This document shows positions 26,062 through 34,094 of a stretch of 64,000 nucleotides of DNA, piece after piece. The notes beneath the pieces are model-generated. The model did no database searches, was not told where the DNA came from, and worked only from the letters and a program-made list of their open reading frames with translations. The position numbers and the translations under genes were made by a program. Each line of letters begins with the position of its first letter. Within the stretch, counting starts at the first letter, position 1. The DNA is from Mesorhizobium sp. M1D.F.Ca.ET.043.01.1.1 (GTDB lineage Bacteria; Pseudomonadota; Alphaproteobacteria; Rhizobiales; Rhizobiaceae), in assembly GCF_003952385.1 (NCBI RefSeq), contig NZ_CP034444.1:6213001-6277000 (forward strand), read 5' to 3'.

Positions 26062-27252
26062 TCAAGCGGCTTTGACCAGCCCAAGGCCTTCGAATTGGTG
26101 ATAGCCGATGGCCGTTGCAAGGACTGCTGCGGGAGCGCCATCGAATGGCCGCTCCACTGTTGCATCGAAGACAGGGTAGGGAGCCTTGCGATCGACGGCG
26201 AGCGCGGCGAGCGCCACGGCGAAGGGAAACTGCGCTTCCTTCATGTGCCCGGTCAGCGTCGAGAGAGCGCGCACGGCGAGTGCCGGGCGGGCGTCGAGCG
26301 CCGCCTTTTCGGCCGCCGTGGCGGCATGGGCGCCTGACGCCCCGGAAATCGTCAGCAGCTCACCGGCAGGCAGAGCCGTCTGCTCGATCAGCGCGGCGAT
26401 TTCCGAATTCAACTCGCCGCGCCGACGCCTGGCCCGGCCGGAAACCACGGGACCGAGCTCCGCATAGATCTTGCGGCCGCGGCTAACCGCGTGCTCGCGG
26501 TGCTCCAGCACCAGGAAGGCGCCGCCAGAGCCCGTCACCACGCCGCCGCCCTCGGCGCCCTGCCGCTGCCAGACCGGCCGCCAGGGGCCGCGATGCAGAT
26601 AACCGGCGAGCTCATAGCCCAGCAGCATGTCGGAATGTTCGGTCTGGAACGCGCCGCCGACCAGCACATGGGTCGACTGGCCGGAGCGAATGCGCGCGGC
26701 GGCCGTCTCGACGGCGGAGACGCCGGCGCCTTCCTCGCCCATGAAGGTGCGGGAGGACCCGGTGACCTTGTGGACGATCGAAATATTGCCCGCGAGCAGG
26801 TTGGAAAGCTGGGCGAGGAACAGCGTCGGCCGCAGTTCCGTGGTCAGCTTCTCGTTGAGCAGCACGTCGCGGTCGTTGCGGCTCTCGGAGGCGGCAAGGA
26901 TCGCGCTGTCGACAGCCTCGTCGCGCTCGCCGCCGCCGGCCGCCACCACCATGTCCATGGTGGCGCAGAGCTCGTCATTGCCCTTGATGCCGGCGTCGTC
27001 CAGCGCCAGGCCGGCTACATAGGTGCCGAGCCGCTGCCAGGTTTCCATCTGGCGCTGGTCGCCGCGCTTGGCGATCTGCAGGTTCCAGTCGATCTCGGGC
27101 AGCGGATGGATGGTATAAGGCGCAAAGCGCGTCGCATCGAGCACCGGCTCAACACCCGGGCGGGTCAGCTTCTGCCAATGTGCGTCCGGTCCTTCTCCCA
27201 GCGAGGAGACAAGGCCGATGCCGGTGATGACGACGTCGCGCGGGCTGCTCAT
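26062..27252 (-). CDS. fabF2XL: Beta-ketoacyl-ACP synthase homologue lacking the catalytic cysteine, FabF2XL
   Basis: A 396-aa protein with the ketosynthase fold (start DVVITGIGLVSSLGEGPDAHW). Where active enzymes have TACASG, it reads KVTGSSRTFMGEEGAG, without cysteine. Where they have the HGT histidine, it reads SGASGAHAATAAEK. Only the last histidine (TLTGHMKEAQ) is kept. It is therefore probably not a condensing enzyme by itself. It resembles the chain-length-factor (KS-beta) partner of type II polyketide synthases and likely pairs with FabF1XL. It is placed directly after acpXL, with a 46-bp gap in which no fabZ-type dehydratase fits. Confidence 0.85.
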   Translation of the reverse strand: MSSPRDVVITGIGLVSSLGEGPDAHWQKLTRPGVEPVLDATRFAPYTIHPLPEIDWNLQIAKRGDQRQMETWQRLGTYVAGLALDDAGIKGNDELCATMDMVVAAGGGERDEAVDSAILAASESRNDRDVLLNEKLTTELRPTLFLAQLSNLLAGNISIVHKVTGSSRTFMGEEGAGVSAVETAAARIRSGQSTHVLVGGAFQTEHSDMLLGYELAGYLHRGPWRPVWQRQGAEGGGVVTGSGGAFLVLEHREHAVSRGRKIYAELGPVVSGRARRRRGELNSEIAALIEQTALPAGELLTISGASGAHAATAAEKAALDARPALAVRALSTLTGHMKEAQFPFAVALAALAVDRKAPYPVFDATVERPFDGAPAAVLATAIGYHQFEGLGLVKAA

Positions 27253-27298
27253 GAGCGGCTTTGTGGGTCGAGCTGGAGGCTGGTCAAGATCGCGCTCG

Positions 27299-27580
27299 TC
27301 AGGCGGCCTTGGCCGCGACCAGCGCGTCGATCTTGGCGCACAGGTTCTTCATGACGAAGTAGTCGTCGGTCGAGGCCTTGCCGTCATTGACCTCCTGCGT
27401 CCACTTCTCCAGCGGCACCTTGATGCCGAATTCCTTGTCGATGGCAAAGACGATATCGAGGAAATCGAGGCTGTCGATGCCGAGATCGTCGATGGTGTGG
27501 CTTTCGGGCGTGATGGTGTCGATATCGATCTCGCTGGTGTCGGCAATGATCTTGGCGACTTTCTCGAACGTGGTGGACAA
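27299..27580 (-). CDS. acpXL: Specialised acyl carrier protein for very-long-chain fatty acids
   Basis: A 93-aa carrier protein almost identical in pattern to rhizobial Acp[40 protein letters not shown] split around the phosphopantetheine serine (in GIDSLDF), then [13 protein letters not shown]. It carries the growing C28 hydroxy acid that ends up on lipid A. The start is taken as TTG 27580, with AAGGAAGAG just upstream. It gives the family length of 92-93 residues. No ATG lies near, and the next upstream ATG would add an unrelated extension. This is the first gene of the operon; its promoter must lie within 27581-27700. Confidence 0.92.
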   Translation of the reverse strand: MSTTFEKVAKIIADTSEIDIDTITPESHTIDDLGIDSLDFLDIVFAIDKEFGIKVPLEKWTQEVNDGKASTDDYFVMKNLCAKIDALVAAKAA

Positions 27581-27708
27581 GGGCTCTTCCTTCGGGTTGC
27601 GGGCGGAATCTGTCCGCATCTTGTTTGGGCGCTGTCTAATCGGTTTTTCCCGGCAGGAAAAGGCCTGTTGCGCCGGGCGCAAATGGGTAGAGGCCGCGTG
27701 AAACGCAA

Positions 27709-27739
27709 GAAGGGCCGCCGGTCGGCCCGGCGGCCCTTC
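27709..27739 (-). terminator. Rho-independent terminator of the slipin gene
   Basis: gaagggccgccg (27709-27720) pairs perfectly over 12 bp with cggcggcccttc (27728-27739) around a seven-base loop. It lies 20 bases beyond the slipin stop codon. On the minus strand it ends in a short pyrimidine run (CTTCTT). Confidence 0.7.
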
Positions 27740-27758
27740 CCGTTAACCTTAAGTCAGC

Positions 27759-28904
27759 TCAGCTCTCGCGGAGCTTGACCAGGTCGTTCAGCAGCCCGCC
27801 CGTACCGTTATGGACAGTGAGCCGCTCGACCTTGCCGGCGATGGCTTCGAGAGCCTCGAGCTCCTTCAGCCGCAGCATCACCGGGTTCTCGGCCATCACC
27901 TTGGCCGTGTTGAGCAGCGAACGCGTGGCGTTCGTCTCCTCGCGGCGGCGGATGACGTTGGCCTCGGCCTGCTTCTCGGCCGAAACCACCTGGTTGAGGA
28001 TCTCGCGCATCTCGCCCGGCAGGATGACATCCTTGAGCGCGATATCGCTGACCTCGAGGCCGATCGCGGCCATGTCAGCACGCACCTTGGCGGCCGCCTC
28101 CTCGTCGACGGTGACCTTCTTGTCGAGGATCTGGTCGAGCGTGAGCGCGCCAAGCGTCTTGCGGAAGGCGTACTGCAGGGCGCGGTAAAGGGCTTCCGCG
28201 AAGTCCTTCACCGTGCTCACCGCCGTCACCGGATCGACGACCCGGTATTCGGCCGCGATGTTGACGCGGATGGTCACGCGATCCCTGGTCAACATTTCCT
28301 GCCCGGCGACATCAAGCGACTGGCGCTTGAGGTCGACGACCTTCACCTGGACCATACGTCCGACATTCCAGAAGGCATGCACGCCCGCGGCAAGGGTGCG
28401 GGCGTAGACGCCGTCCACGAAGAGCAGCCCGACCTGGCCGTCCACGACCGAATGCAGGAACATGTGTTCCGTCTTCCGGGCCTGGCCGATCCGGCGCATC
28501 AAGGCCGGATCGACGGCGAGATCGGCCGCCGTGTCGACAGACGTCACCTTCCAGGGGCCGGCATCCGTCCACAGCACGAGCTTGCGGTCCGGAATGAGAA
28601 CGGCATGGAGGGCGCCATCGCGCTCGATGACGGCAATGTCGGTGCGCCCGGTGCGGACGACGGTGAAGTGACGCGCGGCTACATCCGGGAGCTTGTCGAA
28701 CAATGCCTTCTCGTATGCCGAAACGAATTCCGGGTTCTTCAGGTCGTGCCTGGAGATTTCCAGGTTGCCGCGCCGGTTGGCGAGCCAATGCTCGCCCGGC
28801 ATCAGGACAGCCTGGATCTCGCCCTTGTAGAGGGCGACGGCACGCTCATTTTCCTTCACGAGGACGCGCTGGCGTCCAAGAAGCTTTTCGAGAATCGTCT
28901 TCAT
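27759..28904 (-). CDS. Slipin (stomatin/prohibitin SPFH-domain) family protein
   Basis: A 381-aa protein of the SPFH group. It begins MKTILEKLLGRQRVLVKENERAVALYKGEIQAVL and carries the band-7 core around VKVVDLKRQSLDVAGQEMLTRDRVTIRVN, followed by a coiled-coil-prone EKQAEANVIRRREE segment. Bacterial slipins oligomerise at the inner membrane and scaffold proteins or proteases; the precise role is unknown. It lacks a long N-terminal membrane helix, so membrane contact may be peripheral. ATG 28904 has GGGAGTAAAG upstream, a good ribosome site. It stands alone between a terminator and the tRNA-like genes. Confidence 0.85.
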   Translation of the reverse strand: MKTILEKLLGRQRVLVKENERAVALYKGEIQAVLMPGEHWLANRRGNLEISRHDLKNPEFVSAYEKALFDKLPDVAARHFTVVRTGRTDIAVIERDGALHAVLIPDRKLVLWTDAGPWKVTSVDTAADLAVDPALMRRIGQARKTEHMFLHSVVDGQVGLLFVDGVYARTLAAGVHAFWNVGRMVQVKVVDLKRQSLDVAGQEMLTRDRVTIRVNIAAEYRVVDPVTAVSTVKDFAEALYRALQYAFRKTLGALTLDQILDKKVTVDEEAAAKVRADMAAIGLEVSDIALKDVILPGEMREILNQVVSAEKQAEANVIRRREETNATRSLLNTAKVMAENPVMLRLKELEALEAIAGKVERLTVHNGTGGLLNDLVKLRES

Positions 28905-29272
28905 TGTCTTTACTCCCGTCGGGCATGGCCCCATGCGAGGCGTCACGTCATGCGTCGATCGTCCTTTCGTTTCTCGTTTCACATCGTCTGTTCACAGTTC
29001 CGGGCACGAATGATCCGGAGACCGGTGGCATCAATCCGTAGCGGGCCTTCGGGAGCGGATCGCGGGGCGGCAAAGCGGGCGCTGGAGCCCGAAGGCTCCG
29101 TTGCCGGCACTGTCGCGCCTTGATCGTCACCGCGGGCCTGGCCGCGAGGCGATGGCGCAGGACATCGCGGGCCGGTGGGGCCGAAGCCGTGCCGTCCTTT
29201 GAAGCCTTCGCATTCCGGTCCCCGGACCGATTTTCCAGATAACACCGTGACAGGGTGGCTTGGCTTGGAAGG
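28905..29272. other. Intergenic region downstream of the tRNA-like genes
   Basis: This 368-bp stretch holds the slipin promoter region and the 3' flank of the tRNA-like genes, which read towards it. A short hairpin (cggtc 29216-29220 with gaccg 29225-29229, then attttcc) lies about 45 bases from the tRNA-like pair. The rest shows no open frame with a ribosome site and no named element. Confidence 0.45.
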
Positions 29273-29346
29273 CCAATGGAGAAGGATTCGAACCTTCGAC
29301 CGTCAGATTATGAGTCTGATGCTCTACCCAACTGAGCTATCCGTGG
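29273..29346 (-). tRNA. tRNA-like gene, anticodon CAT, degenerate acceptor stem
   Basis: On the minus strand the D arm (GCTC AGTTGGGTA GAGC), anticodon arm (TCAGA CTCATAA TCTGA) and T arm (GAAGG TTCGAAT CCTTC) are all perfectly paired and canonical in size, with anticodon CAT. The acceptor stem is not canonical: CCACGGA faces TCCATTGG. It pairs only as CCA/TGG and GGA/TCC, with a small internal mismatch. The first three bases are the CCA end of the neighbouring tRNA-like gene. No CCA is encoded at its own 3' end. It could be an elongator Met or Ile2-type tRNA in decay, or a functional unusual tRNA; the sequence alone does not decide. Confidence 0.55.
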
Positions 29347-29417
29347 TGCAGACAGCAGGAGTCGAACCTGCGACCTCCGGATCCAAATCCGGCGCTCTTC
29401 CGCTGAGCTACATCCGC
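29344..29417 (-). tRNA. tRNA-like gene with an atypical 6-base anticodon loop (TGG, Pro-like if canonical)
   Basis: On the minus strand: acceptor GCGGATG/TGTCTGC (seven pairs, three of them G-T wobbles), D arm GCTC AGCGGAA GAGC, T arm GCAGG TTCGACT CCTGC, discriminator A and an encoded CCA. The anticodon stem CCGGA/TCCGG encloses only six bases, TTTGGA, instead of seven. Counting from the conserved T33, the anticodon would be TGG. The body otherwise resembles ordinary bacterial tRNAs. The CCA end is shared with the tRNA-like gene that follows. Whether it is charged, and with what, cannot be told. Confidence 0.55.
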
Positions 29418-29646
29418 GATCCCAATCCCCGAAACGGCGCCGCACACAGCTCGGCAAAGCCGGCTGCGCGGGCGGAGACGAAAGCTCCAACCGTTGTGCT
29501 CGCTTCGGTTTTCGTGACCGGGAGCGCGCCTATAGACCCTGCGACGGGTTGTCGCAAGCGGCATTGTCGCGGCGGATTTGGGGCTTCTTTCGGCAGTGGC
29601 ATTTCTGCAACAGTTGCAACCATCGCCTGTATCAGGCTCGCGGCTG

Positions 29647-30195
29647 TCAGAAAGTGACGCGGCCAAGCACCCTTAGGCCGTCGCCCTGCGGCTCGACCAC
29701 CACCGCTTCGCCTTCGCGCGGCGCGACGCCGGTCAGCGCCACGATGTTCTCCAGATGGGTGACCAGCACCAGATTGTCGGAACCGGAATAGCCGCGGATT
29801 TCCTTCAGCGTCGCCTCAAGCTGTGCGGCCTTCCCGGCGGGATCGGCCTTCAGGAGGTCGAGCGGCGCGAAGGGTTCCGGTTCCGCCTCGAAGGCGATGC
29901 GGGCGGTGTCGAGGCAGCGGCAGTAGCGGCTGGAGAGGACCCGCTCGATGGGCGCCGCGCGCGCCGCGAAGAGGGCGCCGATGCGACTTGACTGCTGCTT
30001 GCCGCGCTCCGACAGGTTGAGCTGAGTGGCACAATTGCCGATGTCGAAATTCGCCGGGTCGGTGGTTCCGGTGACGAAGGCGTGGCGAAGCAGCACGATA
30101 TGGGCGCCGTCGCGCAACAGCGCCCAGCCCGCGTCGGTCGCGTGGGCGAGGGTCGGAACGGCAAGCAGGAAAAGCGCCAGGGCGAGTCGCAGCAT
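29647..30195 (-). CDS. Exported histidine phosphatase family protein
   Basis: A 182-aa protein with a signal peptide (MLRLALALFLLAVPTLAHA) and a small histidine phosphatase domain: the phosphoacceptor histidine in IVLLRHAFVTG, the following arginine in SSRYCRCLDTA and the second histidine in LVLVTHLENI. Periplasmic location is expected. ATG 30195 has AAGGA upstream. The frame is open further upstream, but the signal peptide fixes the start. The substrate is unknown. The gene stands between the tRNA-like pair and a divergent permease gene. Confidence 0.82.
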   Translation of the reverse strand: MLRLALALFLLAVPTLAHATDAGWALLRDGAHIVLLRHAFVTGTTDPANFDIGNCATQLNLSERGKQQSSRIGALFAARAAPIERVLSSRYCRCLDTARIAFEAEPEPFAPLDLLKADPAGKAAQLEATLKEIRGYSGSDNLVLVTHLENIVALTGVAPREGEAVVVEPQGDGLRVLGRVTF

Positions 30196-30349
30196 GAGAA
30201 GTCCTTGTGGCGGCCGGGGAGGCCGGGGCCAAGAGGCATATAGGGACCGCAAAGCTGGGTGAAAAACAAGCGGAGGACCCGTCGGATGGTCGGTGAGCGG
30301 TTAGGCTGGTCGATTGCACCGCGGTCGGGGCTCGCCTATCACGGGAAAG

Positions 30350-31300
30350 ATGTCCCCGCTTGTTGCAACCGTCCTCTTCGTCTTCAGTCTCGTCGCGCTC
30401 GGCTATCTCGCCGGGTTCACCGGCTATCTGAAGCCGGCAAGCGGAGAGGGCATATCCGAATTCGCCGTCAACGTGGCGATGCCGCTGCTGCTCTTCCAGA
30501 CCATGGTGAAGTCCGATTTCCACGGCGTGGCGCCGTGGTCGCTGTGGGGCGCCTATTTCGCGGCGGTCGCCGTCACCTGGGCCGCCGGCCATCTGGTGAC
30601 GACGCGCATCTTCGGCCGGGATGCCCGCGCCGGAATCGTCGGCGGCGTTTCCTCGGCCTATTCCAATGTCGTGCTGCTCGGGGCGCCTTTCATCCTCGGC
30701 GTTTTCGGCCCGAGCGGCTTCGAGGTCCTGTCGCTGCTCGTCTCCATCCACCTGCCGGTGATGATGATGGCCTCGATCGTGCTGTTCGAGATGTTCGGCC
30801 GTGGCGGCGGCGAACCGGTGCACCCGCTGCGCGTCATCCGGAATTTTCTGAGGCGGCTGTTCTTCAATCCGCTGATCGTCGGCATCCTGGCGGGGCTTGC
30901 CTGGCGCTTGACCGGCGCGCCGCTGCCGGCGCTGATCGGGCGACTGGTCGACGCCCTCGCCGCTACGGCGGGACCGGTGGCGCTGTTTGCGATGGGCCTC
31001 AGCCTGTGCCGCTTCGGCATTTCCGGCAACGTCCGGCCGGCTCTGGCGCTCTCGGTGCTCAAGCTCTTCCTGATGCCGGCGCTTGTCCTTCTTCTCGTCT
31101 GGTTGCTCGGCCTGCCGCCGCTGACGGCAAAGGTGGCCGTGGTGGCGGCGGCGCTGCCTTCCGGCATCAACTCCTATCTCATCGCCGTCCAGTTCAACAC
31201 CGGCCAGGCGCTGGCGTCGAACCAGATGACGATCGCCACGGCAAGCGCGGTGCTGACCACGTCGTTCTGGCTGACGGTGGTCCTGCACGTATTTGGCTAG
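30350..31300 (+). CDS. AEC family transporter (auxin efflux carrier-like permease)
   Basis: A 316-aa membrane protein with about ten helices in two halves. Typical features are the early SEFAVNVAMPLLLFQTMVKS segment and the late LPSGINSYLIAVQFNTG segment. Bacterial AEC proteins export or import small organic acids such as malate or malonate. ATG 30350 follows GGGAAAG closely. The longer frame upstream overlaps the promoter region shared with the phosphatase gene. Confidence 0.85.
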   Translation: MSPLVATVLFVFSLVALGYLAGFTGYLKPASGEGISEFAVNVAMPLLLFQTMVKSDFHGVAPWSLWGAYFAAVAVTWAAGHLVTTRIFGRDARAGIVGGVSSAYSNVVLLGAPFILGVFGPSGFEVLSLLVSIHLPVMMMASIVLFEMFGRGGGEPVHPLRVIRNFLRRLFFNPLIVGILAGLAWRLTGAPLPALIGRLVDALAATAGPVALFAMGLSLCRFGISGNVRPALALSVLKLFLMPALVLLLVWLLGLPPLTAKVAVVAAALPSGINSYLIAVQFNTGQALASNQMTIATASAVLTTSFWLTVVLHVFG

Positions 31301-31310
31301 GTATGGCGGT

Positions 31311-31338
31311 GTTCAGGTAATGCGGGCCTGACCTGAAC
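31311..31338 (+). terminator. Candidate hairpin downstream of the AEC permease gene
   Basis: gttcaggt (31311-31318) pairs with acctgaac (31331-31338) around a 12-base loop, starting ten bases after the stop codon. No T-tract follows, so this is only a possible terminator or RNA hairpin. Confidence 0.3.
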
Positions 31339-31516
31339 CTCGGCACACCCTTCCGGTGACTTGCTGCTCGCCTTTGCTGGCCTAACCCCTATATGCCATC
31401 TTGTGATTGCTTGCCGGGCTTTCCCTAGGTAAGAGCAATGCGCCAGCGTGCGGCCTTGCACGCCCATCGAATATCCAGAAAAACGGCCGATCAGCGCGCC
31501 GAACGGAGGCCAGACC

Positions 31517-32974
31517 ATGCTTCAGAAAACCAGTCATTTCATGCGCCAGGCCAATCTCATCAACGGCGAGTGGGTGCAGGCCGACAGCGGCCAGACGGTC
31601 GACGTCAACAACCCCGCCACGGGCTTGAAGATCGGCACCGTGCCGAAGGCCGGCAAGGCCGAGACGCGCCGCGCCATCGAGGCCGCAGAGGAAGCATTCA
31701 AGAGCTGGCGCAAGACCACCGCGCTCGAGCGCTCGAAGCTCTTGCGCAAGCTGCACGACGCCATGATGGACAATCAGGACGTGCTCGCCGAGCTGTTGAC
31801 CATCGAGCAGGGCAAGTCGCTGTTTGAATCGAAGGGCGAGATCGGCTCGGCCGCCGCCTACATCCTTTGGTTCGCCGAGGAGGGCCGCCGGACTTATGGC
31901 GACATCGTGCCGTCGCCCTGGGGCGACCGCCGCATCCTGGTGACCAAGGAGCCCGTCGGCGTCATCGCCGCCATCACGCCGTGGAATTTCCCGTCCTCGA
32001 TGCTCGCCCGCAAGCTCGGGCCGGCGCTGGCCGCCGGCTGCACCGCCGTGGTCAAGCCAGCCTCGCAGACGCCTTATTCGGGCCTCGCCTGGGGCGCGCT
32101 TGCCGAGGAAGTCGGCTTCCCCAAGGGCGTCATCAACATCCTGACCGGTTCGGCCGCCGAGATCGGCGACGAGATCTGCGCCAACCCGCTAGTCAAGAAG
32201 ATCACCTTCACCGGCTCGACCGAAATCGGCAAACTTCTCATCCAGAAGTCGTCGGTGACGGTCAAGAAAGTGTCGATGGAACTCGGCGGCAATGCGCCGT
32301 TCATCGTCTTCGACGACGCCGACATCGACCGCGCCGTGGCCGGCGCCATCACCGCCAAGTACCGAAATTCGGGCCAGACCTGCGTCTGCACCAACCGCTT
32401 CCTCGTGCAGGCCGGCGTCTATGACAAGTTCGTCGACAAGCTGGTCGTCGCCAGCAACAATCTGAAGGTCGGGTCCGGCCTCGAAGAGGGCGTGCAGCAG
32501 GGACCGCTGATCGACGACAAGGCGGTCGAGAAGGTTGAGGAGCTGATCGCCGACGCGACGTCGAAGGGCGGCAAGGTTGTGGCCGGCGGCAAGCGCCACG
32601 CGCTCGGCGGCTCGTTCTTCCAGCCGACGGTGATCGCCGATGCGACGCCGAAGATGCGCTTCATGAAGGAGGAGATCTTCGGCCCGGTCGCTCCGGTGTT
32701 CAAGTTCGACACCGAGGAAGAGGCGATCGCGCTCGCCAACGACACCGAATTCGGCCTTGCCTGCTATTTCTACACCGGCGATCTCGGCCGCGCCTTCCGC
32801 GTCATGGAAGGGCTGAAATACGGCATGGTCGGCGTCAATGAAGGCCTGATCACCACGCCCGAGGCGCCGTTCGGCGGCGTCAAGGAATCCGGCCTCGGCA
32901 AGGAAGGAGGACATCAGGGCATCGAGGACTATCTCGACACCAAATATGTCTGCATCGGCGGCCTCGGCCTCTGA
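31517..32974 (+). CDS. gabD: NAD(P)-dependent succinate-semialdehyde dehydrogenase
   Basis: A 485-aa aldehyde dehydrogenase with the general-base glutamate in VSMELGGNAPFIVFDD and the nucleophilic cysteine in NSGQTCVCTNRFLVQ. The NSGQTCVCTNR and GLKYGMVGVNEGLIT segments are characteristic of GabD-type enzymes, which oxidise succinate semialdehyde to succinate in the GABA pathway. ATG 31517 has ACGGAGG upstream. No GABA aminotransferase is adjacent. A terminator-like hairpin follows. Confidence 0.9.
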   Translation: MLQKTSHFMRQANLINGEWVQADSGQTVDVNNPATGLKIGTVPKAGKAETRRAIEAAEEAFKSWRKTTALERSKLLRKLHDAMMDNQDVLAELLTIEQGKSLFESKGEIGSAAAYILWFAEEGRRTYGDIVPSPWGDRRILVTKEPVGVIAAITPWNFPSSMLARKLGPALAAGCTAVVKPASQTPYSGLAWGALAEEVGFPKGVINILTGSAAEIGDEICANPLVKKITFTGSTEIGKLLIQKSSVTVKKVSMELGGNAPFIVFDDADIDRAVAGAITAKYRNSGQTCVCTNRFLVQAGVYDKFVDKLVVASNNLKVGSGLEEGVQQGPLIDDKAVEKVEELIADATSKGGKVVAGGKRHALGGSFFQPTVIADATPKMRFMKEEIFGPVAPVFKFDTEEEAIALANDTEFGLACYFYTGDLGRAFRVMEGLKYGMVGVNEGLITTPEAPFGGVKESGLGKEGGHQGIEDYLDTKYVCIGGLGL

Positions 32975-32992
32975 CCACCATCCATGGGAGCA

Positions 32993-33015
32993 GGGCAGGC
33001 GTTTAGCCTGCCCTT
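32993..33015 (+). terminator. Terminator-like hairpin after gabD
   Basis: gggcaggc (32993-33000) pairs perfectly with gcctgccc (33006-33013) around gttta, followed by tt. It lies 18 bases after the gabD stop codon and before galM. Confidence 0.6.
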
Positions 33016-33073
33016 GCCGGAGTTGGGACAGCCGGCCGAAGTCCATTGATCAACTGACGTTTCGGGCACAACG

Positions 33074-34093
33074 ATGAAGGACGGCGAGGTCTTCGGCACC
33101 ACACAGGCGGGCGAGCCGGTTCGCCGTTTCACCATCCGCGGCGGTGGGCTGACCGCCAACATCATCGGGCTCGGCGCGATCGTCCAGGATCTCAGGCTCA
33201 CCGGCCACGACGCGCCGCTGGTGCTGGGCTACGACCGGTTCGAGCCCTATGAGACCGATCGCGCCTATTTCGGCACCGTCGTCGGCCGCTTCGCCAACCG
33301 CATTCGCGACGGCCGTTTCACCATCGCCGGCAAGCGCTACCAGACGGAGCGCAACTTCCTCGACAAGCACACGCTGCACGGCGGCTCGGAAGGCTATTTC
33401 CACCGGCCATGGACCGTTTCGCTGCACGGACGCGATTTCGTGACGCTGACGCTGCACGATCCGGACGGCACGATGGGCTTTCCAGGGGCGCTGGACGTCA
33501 CCTGCACCTACCGGCTGAAGATCCCCGGCACGCTCAGCATGGAATTGACCGCGACCTGCGAGGAGCCGACACTCTGCAACCTGGCGCAGCACTCCTACTT
33601 CAACCTTGAGGACGGCGGCGCGGGCGACATCCTCGACCACCGGCTTATGCTCAACGCAGGCGCCTACACACCGGTCGATGGCGAGATGATCCCGACCGGG
33701 GCGGTGAAGCCGGTCGACGGCACGCCCTATGATTTCCGTCAGGCGCGGCCGCTGCGCATGGAGACGGAAGGCGAGCAACTCCCCTACGACGTGAATTTCT
33801 GCCTCGCCTCCAGCCGCGGACCGCTTCACCAGGCCGCCTGGGTGCAAGGGGCCAATTCGGGCGTCGAGATGGAAATCTGGACCACCGAACCCGGCCTGCA
33901 GCTCTATATCGGCCAGTATGTCGCGCCGTCTTCGCCCGGGCTGGATGGCCGGCATTACAAGCCGTTCTCCGGCTTTTGCCTCGAAGCGCAGGCCTGGCCG
34001 GACGCGCCGAACCGGCCTTATTTCCCGCAAGCCACGCTGTGGCCTGGGCAAATCTATCATCAGGTTACGGAATACCGGTTCCGGCTCCCCTGA
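33074..34093 (+). CDS. galM: Aldose 1-epimerase (galactose mutarotase)
   Basis: A 339-aa mutarotase with the family motifs GRFANRIRDGRF, the substrate histidines in KHTLHGG and AQHSYFNL, and the catalytic glutamate in FCLEAQAWPDAPN. It interconverts alpha and beta forms of free hexoses. It is followed tail-to-tail by a sugar kinase gene with one base between stop codons. The two may serve sugar or sugar-acid use but are on opposite strands. Confidence 0.9.
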   Translation: MKDGEVFGTTQAGEPVRRFTIRGGGLTANIIGLGAIVQDLRLTGHDAPLVLGYDRFEPYETDRAYFGTVVGRFANRIRDGRFTIAGKRYQTERNFLDKHTLHGGSEGYFHRPWTVSLHGRDFVTLTLHDPDGTMGFPGALDVTCTYRLKIPGTLSMELTATCEEPTLCNLAQHSYFNLEDGGAGDILDHRLMLNAGAYTPVDGEMIPTGAVKPVDGTPYDFRQARPLRMETEGEQLPYDVNFCLASSRGPLHQAAWVQGANSGVEMEIWTTEPGLQLYIGQYVAPSSPGLDGRHYKPFSGFCLEAQAWPDAPNRPYFPQATLWPGQIYHQVTEYRFRLP

Positions 34094-34094
34094 C

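Noticed and set aside
29308..29666. Open frames that cross the tRNA-like genes (for example one ending RRFDSCCLHHG).
   Set aside because: Frames with such endings are the usual false translations of tRNA T-arm sequence.
30026..31320. Long out-of-phase frames over the AEC permease gene.
   Set aside because: They lack membrane helices or any motif. The frame starting at 30350 explains the region.
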